Below are positions 1-4,520 of a stretch of 6,411 bases of DNA, piece after piece. The position numbers and the translations under genes were made by a program. Position 1 is the stretch's first letter; every line of letters begins with the position of its first letter. The DNA is from Nitrospirota bacterium (GTDB taxonomy: Bacteria; Nitrospirota; Nitrospiria; Nitrospirales; Nitrospiraceae): NCBI GenBank assembly GCA_016201805.1, contig JACQCB010000009.1, positions 1 through 6,411 of the forward strand. Reading direction: 5' to 3'. The notes below the pieces were generated by a model. It was not told where the DNA came from. It ran no database searches and saw only the letters and a program-made list of their open reading frames with translations.

Positions 1-9
1 AATGAAGCT

Positions 10-29
10 CCCCGCAGCAAGCTGCGGGG
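10..29 (-). repeat. IS right-end hairpin
   Basis: A perfect inverted repeat, CCCCGCAGC and GCTGCGGGG, is separated by AA. It sits 11 bases beyond the tnpA stop codon. In the orientation of the transposase this is the right-end hairpin recognised by TnpA. It may also terminate tnpA transcription, although no T-run follows on the minus strand. It differs from the other end by one compensated base pair. Confidence 0.8.
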
Positions 30-39
30 TATCACAGAA

Positions 40-489
40 CTAAAACAGTCGGAGTTGTCGAAGATCTTCGCGAGGCTGCCCTTGTCGCTGCACATACCGT
101 TCTACGGTCTGCCAGTTCGCTCGCTCCCCCACCGTCGCCACATAATACCCGTCGGTCCAAAATTCCCCGCCCCACAGCACCCGTTTGACAGCAGGCTTCC
201 GCCGAAAGATCTCCCGTGCCGTGATACTCTTGAAAATCTGCACAATCCGTCCCGGAGCCATTTTCGGATGGGCACTGCAGAGCAGATGGATATGATTTTT
301 GTCCGTGCCAATCGCTTCCATCTCGATCGGAAACCGTTCCGCAATCTCCGCAGCCGTCTCCTGGATGATCGTCGTCACCGCCTCGTCCAGCAACGCCTTG
401 CGGTATTTCACCGGAAACACAATGTGGTAGTGGATCTGCCACGCACAGTGCGCTCCCTTCCTGACCGCATCGCCCCTCGGGTCCTCCAT
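40..489 (-). CDS. tnpA: IS200/IS605-family Y1 (HUH) transposase TnpA
   Basis: The 149-residue product is a typical-length single-domain Y1 transposase, which cuts and rejoins single-stranded DNA at the element's hairpin ends during lagging-strand synthesis. The segment WQIHYHIVFPVKYR (17-30) is the family's first beta strand. HIHLL (66-70) supplies the metal-binding His-hydrophobic-His pair (H66, H68). GGEFWTDGYYVATVG (107-121) is the conserved late block. ERYVQRQG (130-137) carries the expected nucleophile Y132, followed by the conserved Gln. All catalytic elements seem intact, so the protein may be active. No other usable start codon precedes the conserved core. A GGAA lies only about 2-3 bases before the ATG, so the ribosome site is weak, as often seen in IS200. 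The ATG (487-489) overlaps the plus-strand ATG of the neighbouring gene in a CATG. Family assignment is firm; activity is inferred. Confidence 0.93.
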   Translation of the reverse strand: MEDPRGDAVRKGAHCAWQIHYHIVFPVKYRKALLDEAVTTIIQETAAEIAERFPIEMEAIGTDKNHIHLLCSAHPKMAPGRIVQIFKSITAREIFRRKPAVKRVLWGGEFWTDGYYVATVGERANWQTVERYVQRQGQPREDLRQLRLF

Positions 490-1186
490 GCTTCCGAGGA
501 TACCAGAGAAGCTTATCCCCGTAGCAAGCTACGGGGAATCACAAGTTCTCGTTCGCAAGCACCGACATATTCCTACACGCGACCAATACAGACGCGAGGG
601 GAAATACAGCCCTGGAGTCTTTGAAAGACACTTTGGACCATGGTCTATAATCCCAAGCAAGTTTCGGAACTTTGCTTGTGACAAAGCAGAATGGGCAGAT
701 GTATTGGCATTGCTACCGGCAACTGTTCCTAAGCGTACAATGGGAGGTAGCTCGAACACAGTCGATGGTAGTCTGGCGCAGACAGCTTCTTCGGCCATGG
801 TCTCCCGACATCGATACACGAAACTGGAAGATCGCCCCACCTACGGAAACCCAATTGATTTTCGAGGCCTACGACACGAGCCTGTGAACGAAGACGGAGT
901 CGTTTTCTTATTCGGGATGGTCGCCAAAGAACTTGGGTACATGGTAGAGGCTGTCCAGGCAGGATTTCCCGATTGCGAAGCAAAGCGCCAGATCGATGCT
1001 GGCAAATGGCAAAGGGTCCGGATCGAATTTGAGTTCGAAAGCAGGAACTTTCGTGATCACGGACATCCCGCTGATGGTTGCGATCTAATCGTTTGTTGGC
1101 GTCACAACTGGCCCGACTGCCCGGCACACCTTGAAGTTGTCGAATTAGCTAGTGTGATCAAGTCGTTGGCGAAATCCGAGGATTGA
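488..1186 (+). CDS. Homing-endonuclease-repeat protein with nuclease-like C-terminal domain, 5' end replaced by IS
   Basis: The frame encodes 232 residues. Residues 28-51 (IPTRDQYRREGKYS, then FERHFGPW) match the short helical repeat found in homing-endonuclease-associated (HNH_repeat-type) proteins, a likely DNA-binding unit. Residues about 62-117 form a variable, Ser/Thr-rich linker. Residues 118-227 form a conserved-looking domain with RGLRHEPVNEDGVVFLFGMV (127-146), GFPDCEAKR (159-167), RVRIEFEFESRNFRDHGH (176-193) and CDLIVCWRHNWPDCP (198-212). The spaced acidic residues (D162, E180/E182/E184) and the CDLIVCW strand suggest a PD-(D/E)XK-like fold, but no classical ExK is visible; this is inference. 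The only start before the repeat, ATG 488, lies within the IS, lacks a good ribosome site, and makes the first 17-18 residues IS-encoded. The original N-terminus, perhaps including another repeat, is therefore probably lost. The body has no internal stop. The TGA overlaps the next ATG. Function is unknown. Confidence 0.7.
   Translation: MLPRIPEKLIPVASYGESQVLVRKHRHIPTRDQYRREGKYSPGVFERHFGPWSIIPSKFRNFACDKAEWADVLALLPATVPKRTMGGSSNTVDGSLAQTASSAMVSRHRYTKLEDRPTYGNPIDFRGLRHEPVNEDGVVFLFGMVAKELGYMVEAVQAGFPDCEAKRQIDAGKWQRVRIEFEFESRNFRDHGHPADGCDLIVCWRHNWPDCPAHLEVVELASVIKSLAKSED
517..536 (-). repeat. IS left-end hairpin
   Basis: A perfect inverted repeat, CCCCGTAGC and GCTACGGGG, is separated by AA, 27 bases upstream of the tnpA start. 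It is the same hairpin as at 10-29 except that the pair C15-G24 is replaced by T522-A531, so both strands of the stem changed together. It would serve as the left-end TnpA recognition hairpin. In the other direction it is read as codons 11-17 of the chimeric nuclease-like ORF. Confidence 0.8.
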
Positions 1187-1305
1187 TGAATCCCTTCTCT
1201 CTGAGCATGGCCTGGCGGGAGACGCGCGCGGCGTCGTGGGATTGGACGGTATTCGCGGTCGATGAGAAGTGTGGTAGCATGGGTGCGCCGGGGAGGGCTC
1301 TATGA
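1186..1305 (+). pseudogene. Stray 5' fragment of an ABC permease gene
   Basis: A 39-codon ORF begins MNPFSLSMAWRETRAA, which matches the start of the downstream permease (MSLFPLRMAWRETRAA) at 12 of 16 residues. The DNA at 1186-1233 and 1657-1704 agrees at 38 of 48 positions by my count, with many differences at third codon positions, as expected for two real coding sequences that diverged. After about 1233 the likeness stops and the frame continues through unrelated sequence to TGA at 1303-1305. Its ATG overlaps the preceding gene's stop (TGATG), and its stop overlaps the ATG at 1302 (ATGA). A native permease would continue with membrane segment 1, which is missing, so this is a remnant rather than a working gene. 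It could be the leftover of a paralogue or a scar of recombination at the permease start. Confidence 0.72.
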
Positions 1306-1649
1306 ATGAGTTGATCTTCGTCGTCGAGGAGGCTCCAGAAGGTGGATTCACGGCCCGCGCGCTCGGTGAATCCATTTTTACAGAAGCCGACACACTGAAC
1401 GACCTTCATGCCAAGATTCGGGATGCGGTGCAGAAATTCGGATACCGAGTCACCCGGCAAACCGGCAGCCACCTCCGCCTCACCACCTCCGAACACGGCG
1501 AGCATCACCTGACGATCCCTCCACGATCCCCTTTGGATCGGAACCCTCTCCAACATCCTCGCAGATGTTGTCGCACATTTAGAGCTGAGCCGGGACGAAG
1601 TGATCCGTCGGCTCTTCGAGTAATACTAAGACCCTGTCATCGGAGCTAA
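1302..1649 (+). pseudogene. Degraded HicB/HicA toxin-antitoxin locus (chimeric ORF)
   Basis: The 115-codon ORF starts as a HicB-like small antitoxin (residues 1-44, MNELIFVVEEAPEGGFTARA onward, then IFTEADTLNDLHAKIRDAV). It switches abruptly to HicA-like toxin sequence (FGYRVTRQTGSHLRLTT from residue 46). In intact loci of this type these are two consecutive genes. Here the end of the antitoxin, the spacer and the beginning of the toxin are missing. From codon 74 on, the toxin frame is lost and the ORF ends in unrelated Arg/Pro-rich residues (to TAA at 1647-1649). A strong ribosome site, GGGAGGG (1291-1297), sits four bases before the ATG, so the chimera could still be translated. The HicB half lacks most of its fold and any DNA-binding part. 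Toxin neutralisation and autoregulation are therefore not expected. Confidence 0.78.
1434..1623 (+). pseudogene. hicA: Frameshifted HicA-like mRNA interferase remnant
   Basis: Codons from 1434 read KFGYRVTRQTGSHLRLTTSE and continue to HGEHHLTIP, the double-stranded-RNA-binding-like core of HicA/YcfA toxins, with the catalytic His in GSH (His57 of the chimeric frame). The N-terminal helix of HicA, about 17 residues, is absent. After CCT at 1518-1520 the toxin reading continues in another frame from CAC at 1522: HDPLWIGTLSNILADVVAHL and then ELSRDEVIRRLFE, to TAA at 1621-1623. The Arg codon expected in IPRHDPL is reduced to a single base, so a 2-base deletion is the simplest cause. A Trp (TGG) stands where the family commonly has Arg. 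Two independent lesions make a working toxin very unlikely. The gene ends 33 bases before the permease start. Confidence 0.78.
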
Positions 1650-1656
1650 CCGGCTC

Positions 1657-4419
1657 ATGAGTCTCTTTCCCCTTCGCATGGCCTGGCGGGAAACCCGCGC
1701 GGCTTGGCGTCATTTCCTCTATTTTTTTATCTGCATTGCGTTGGGGGTGGGCGCGCTAGTAGGCGTGGCCTTGTTCGCGGTCAACGTGGAACGGGCTGTC
1801 ACCACGGAGGCGCGGGGACTCATGGCCGGGGATATGGAAGTTCGGCTGACCAGACGTTTAAGCCAAGCAGGGGAGTCGGTCCTCAAATCTCTTGCGGACC
1901 GGGGAATCGAATCCACTCATGTCAGTGAGCTTGTGGCAATGGCGGCTTCGGCAAGCGAGGGGCCAAGCCGGCCGACGCAGCTTGTCGAGTTGAAAACGGT
2001 TGAGGCCAGCTATCCATTTTACGGCCGGCTGAAAGCCGAGCCTGACCAGCCGCTCGCCGAACTACTCTCGCCACCGACACCTGTCTGTCAGGCGCTGAGC
2101 CCTTCGGATCTTTCGCCTCACGCTTCACGTTTCACGCCTCACGCCTCTTGTTATGGCGCCGTTGTCCAGGAATCGCTCTTGATCCGCATGGGTCTGAAGG
2201 TCGGCGATCGGCTCAAGATCGGGGAGGCCCTCTTCACGATCACCGGCATCCTGCGCAAGGAATCGGACCGGGTAGCCGGCGCCTTCAGCCTGGGACCCCG
2301 CGTGATGATCTCCCGCGAAGGCTTGACCGCCGCGGACCTCATCAAACCTGGCAGCCGCGTGAGGGAACGGTATCTCTTGAAAGTGCCTCAGGCTATACAG
2401 ATCGATCCCGTGCTCTATGAACTTCGCGGCCGCCTCGCCAGGGATGCAGCCCGCGTGATCCATTACAAAGATGCACAGCCGCAGCTCAGGCGGTTTTTGG
2501 ATCAACTGACGCGCTACCTCGGCCTGATCGGCCTGACCGCACTCTTCGTCGGCGGCATCGGCGTGGCCAGCACGGTCCAGGCCTTCCTGCGAGAAAAATT
2601 GAACACCATCGCGATCCTCAAGACACTGGGGGCCGATTCCGGGACGATCGTCCGCACCTATCTCATCCAGGCTCTGCTGCTCGGCGTCATCGGAAGCCTG
2701 GCCGGCGGCGTGCTGGGGATCGGCTTGCAAGGCGCACTGCCGACGCTCCTGACCAATCTGCTTCCGTTGGATGCGATTGACCTGAACACAGGCCTCTCTG
2801 TTTCGTCCGTCTTGCCGATCCTGAAGGGGCTGTCGATGGGAATCCTGACGACGCTGCTCTTTACCGTCTGGCCCTTGTTGGGCATCCGCGACATCAGGCC
2901 CGCGCTGATTTTTCGGCGTGACGTGGCTGGAGCCGGCGTCTTGCAGGATGCCGGCACCGCTCCCCCACAAGCCGGACGTTGGCTGGAGTGGCACAAGTTG
3001 AAGGACACAGTCCTCTGTGCTCAATGGCTCAAAGAGCACCTGCTGACGCAACGCTCGCTGATCGCCTTCGGGACCACCGCCAGCCTGGCGATCCTGTCCA
3101 TTTGGCAAGCCGGTTCATGGAGAATCGGCCTGATTTTCATCGGCGCCTTGGTGGTCGCAGTGACTCTTCTCCTGCTTACCGCGCTGGGATTAATTCGGAC
3201 GCTGCGCTTGCTTCCGAGCCCTCACTCGCTGGCGATTCGCCATGCGATCGGCAACCTGCACCGGCCCGGCAGTCAGGCCGCCGGCGTCATGGTCTCGATC
3301 GGCATCGGCGTCATGGTCATCGTGGCGGTCTCGCTTCTGGAACGGTCGCTTGTGGACCAGATCGGCGAGAGCCGGCCCGTTGACGCCCCGACCTTCTTCT
3401 TCATCGACATCCAGCCGGACCAGAAGGACGGTCTCTTGCATCTGATTCGCAACCGGATGCCGGACGCCGTCCCCGAAACCACGCCGCTGGTCCGCTCACG
3501 CCTTGCTACACTCAACGGCAAGCCGGTCGAGGTCGAAGAATTCGCCGGCGAACAAGAGAAACGGGACGGGGAGGAGAAGAATGGACGAGAGAGCAGACAG
3601 GGGTGGTACCGCGCACGCGAATATGTCCTGACCTTCCTGCAAGACCTGCCGAAGGACAATGTCATCGTCAAGGGAGCCTGGTGGGACTCCACCCATCCCA
3701 GCGTCAAGCCGCTGGTGTCGATCGAGGAGGATGCGGCCAGAAACCTGGGCCTGGACCTGGGCTCCACCATCGAGTTTGACATCCAGGGTGCGACGGTCTC
3801 AGCCGAAGTGAGCAGTATCCGCAAGGTGGAGTGGGGCAACTTCTCCACGAACTTTTACATGATCCTGTCGCCCGGCTCGCTGGAGGGGGCGCCGTTCACC
3901 TATGTCGCGACCCTGCGCGTGTCACCGGAAGGGGAAGTCCCGCTGCAACAGGCAGTGGTCGCGGCCTTTCCAAACATCACGGCCATCAACGTCGGCGATG
4001 TGATGGAGAGCTTCACTCGCATACTCGAACGCCTCGCACTAGCCATCCGCACGATCGCCCTCTTCTGCGTCCTGACCGGCGGAGTCGTCATGGCCGCGGC
4101 TCTGGCGACGACCAGGTATCGACGCCTCTACGAGTCGGTGGTGCTCAAGGCCCTGGGCGCAACCCGAGGCCTCATCGCCCGCTCCTTTGCAGCCGAGTAC
4201 GCCATCTTGGGCGCGGTGGCCGGGCTCATCGGGACAATCCTGGCCAGCGCCCTGTCCTGGGCCATCATGCATTTCATCCTGGACCTCCACTGGACGCTCC
4301 AGCCCGATGCCCTCGCCATCGGCTTTCTGCTGACCGTGGTCCTCACCCTCGCGGTCGGCTTCCTCAGCACCTTTCGTATCCTGGGCCAACCGCCCCTGAC
4401 GGTGCTCAGGCACGAGTAG
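1657..4419 (+). CDS. FtsX/YbbP-type ABC transporter permease
   Basis: The product is a 920-residue inner-membrane permease of the MacB/FtsX superfamily, of the long YbbP-like form with two FtsX modules. Predicted membrane segments by eye are about 20-44, 285-307, 335-360, 385-410, 465-485, 488-512, 545-562, 795-816, 845-870 and 885-905, ten in all, matching the family. Large extracytoplasmic parts lie at about 45-284 and 563-794. Conserved cytoplasmic coupling-type segments are EKLNTIAILKTLGA (313-326) and RLYESVVLKALGA (823-835). Such permeases pair with a LolD/YbbA-like ATPase and are thought to move or extract lipids or lipoproteins; the substrate here is unknown. No ATPase gene lies within the 1.6 kb upstream, where one is usual. 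The ATG at 1657 has GGAG 11 bases away, a long spacing; the alternative ATG at 1678 has no ribosome site. Residues 139-165 contain an unusual Pro/Ser/His insertion made by a heptamer repeat. Confidence 0.92.
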   Translation: MSLFPLRMAWRETRAAWRHFLYFFICIALGVGALVGVALFAVNVERAVTTEARGLMAGDMEVRLTRRLSQAGESVLKSLADRGIESTHVSELVAMAASASEGPSRPTQLVELKTVEASYPFYGRLKAEPDQPLAELLSPPTPVCQALSPSDLSPHASRFTPHASCYGAVVQESLLIRMGLKVGDRLKIGEALFTITGILRKESDRVAGAFSLGPRVMISREGLTAADLIKPGSRVRERYLLKVPQAIQIDPVLYELRGRLARDAARVIHYKDAQPQLRRFLDQLTRYLGLIGLTALFVGGIGVASTVQAFLREKLNTIAILKTLGADSGTIVRTYLIQALLLGVIGSLAGGVLGIGLQGALPTLLTNLLPLDAIDLNTGLSVSSVLPILKGLSMGILTTLLFTVWPLLGIRDIRPALIFRRDVAGAGVLQDAGTAPPQAGRWLEWHKLKDTVLCAQWLKEHLLTQRSLIAFGTTASLAILSIWQAGSWRIGLIFIGALVVAVTLLLLTALGLIRTLRLLPSPHSLAIRHAIGNLHRPGSQAAGVMVSIGIGVMVIVAVSLLERSLVDQIGESRPVDAPTFFFIDIQPDQKDGLLHLIRNRMPDAVPETTPLVRSRLATLNGKPVEVEEFAGEQEKRDGEEKNGRESRQGWYRAREYVLTFLQDLPKDNVIVKGAWWDSTHPSVKPLVSIEEDAARNLGLDLGSTIEFDIQGATVSAEVSSIRKVEWGNFSTNFYMILSPGSLEGAPFTYVATLRVSPEGEVPLQQAVVAAFPNITAINVGDVMESFTRILERLALAIRTIALFCVLTGGVVMAAALATTRYRRLYESVVLKALGATRGLIARSFAAEYAILGAVAGLIGTILASALSWAIMHFILDLHWTLQPDALAIGFLLTVVLTLAVGFLSTFRILGQPPLTVLRHE
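2116..2147 (+). repeat. In-frame 7-bp tandem repeat (YYTCACG)
   Basis: Four consecutive heptamers (CCTCACG, CTTCACG, TTTCACG, CCTCACG) are followed by a partial fifth (CCTC). They lie inside the permease gene and encode SPHASRFTPHASC in the first large extracytoplasmic region, just before the conserved CYGAVVQESLL block. Because 7 is not a multiple of 3, the encoded peptide repeats only every 7 residues (PHAS...PHAS). The array looks like an intergenic-type short repeat that entered the gene without breaking the frame. Confidence 0.75.
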
Positions 4420-4450
4420 CCGGGGGATAGGTGCGAGGCAACCATTCCAT

Positions 4451-4471
4451 CGCCCCTCGCCCCTCGCCCAT
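4451..4471 (+). repeat. Intergenic 7-bp tandem repeat (CGCCCCT)
   Basis: Three tandem heptamers (CGCCCCT, CGCCCCT, CGCCCAT) lie in the 101-base spacer between the permease stop and the cca start. The spacer otherwise holds no gene. A weak 6-bp pairing, GCGAGG (4433-4438) with CCTCGC (4455-4460), could form a hairpin, but no T-run follows, so I do not call a terminator. The period equals that of the array inside the permease, though the unit sequence differs. Confidence 0.6.
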
Positions 4472-4520
4472 CATCAATCGGCAATTGCTAAATCCGTCTG
4501 ACTGAGGCAGGATCACCTCG

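Larger units (their letters stand above)
4..545 (-). mobile_element. IS200/IS605-family element, tnpA only
   Basis: This is a compact element of about 0.54 kb holding only a Y1 transposase gene (40-489, minus strand), with no tnpB. Both sides carry a 9-bp-stem hairpin in the same orientation, which is the end structure expected of single-strand IS200/IS605 elements. Flanking bases are shared as well: GAAGCT precedes each hairpin on the plus strand (4-9 and 508-513), and ATCACA follows each (31-36 and 538-543). Read in the direction of tnpA, the left end is at about 508-545 and the right end at about 4-37. These elements make no target duplication, so the exact cleavage points cannot be fixed from one copy and the limits given are approximate. 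The right-hand boundary falls inside the reading frame of the nuclease-like gene. An alternative is a domesticated REP-associated transposase with its palindromes, but two paired ends this close to the gene favour a mobile unit. Confidence 0.8.

Noticed and set aside
55..624. A 189-codon plus-strand frame across the insertion sequence.
   Set aside because: It is antisense to tnpA over most of its length, is rich in Arg, His and Pro, and shows no recognisable domain. The minus-strand frame carries the full set of HUH transposase motifs.
636..645. Perfect 10-bp palindrome GACCATGGTC.
   Set aside because: It lies within the homing-repeat coding region, has no second copy nearby, and a single 10-bp palindrome is expected by chance.
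1242..1280. Possible promoter, TTGGAC (1242-1247) and TAGCAT (1275-1280), before the hic remnant.
   Set aside because: The spacing of 27 bases is too long for a sigma-70 promoter, and the element at the correct distance (TTCGCG) is poor.
2125..3108. A 327-codon minus-strand frame inside the permease gene.
   Set aside because: Its Gln, Asp and Gly-rich composition is typical of the shadow of a GC-rich coding frame. The plus strand carries the clear permease.
3545..3610. Purine-rich, highly charged stretch in the permease (residues about 630-648).
   Set aside because: It is a hydrophilic linker in an extracytoplasmic region that varies in this family. The frame is intact and there is no repeat unit.
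4433..4460. Possible terminator hairpin after the permease.
   Set aside because: The stem is only 6 bp with a 16-base loop and no T-run, and the pairing arises mainly from the heptamer repeat.
4505..4520. GGATCACCTC just before the cca start, identical to part of the 3' end of 16S rRNA.
   Set aside because: The match is in the sense of the rRNA and not its complement, is only about ten bases long, and no other rRNA sequence is present. It is coincidence; AGGA within it is enough as a ribosome site.
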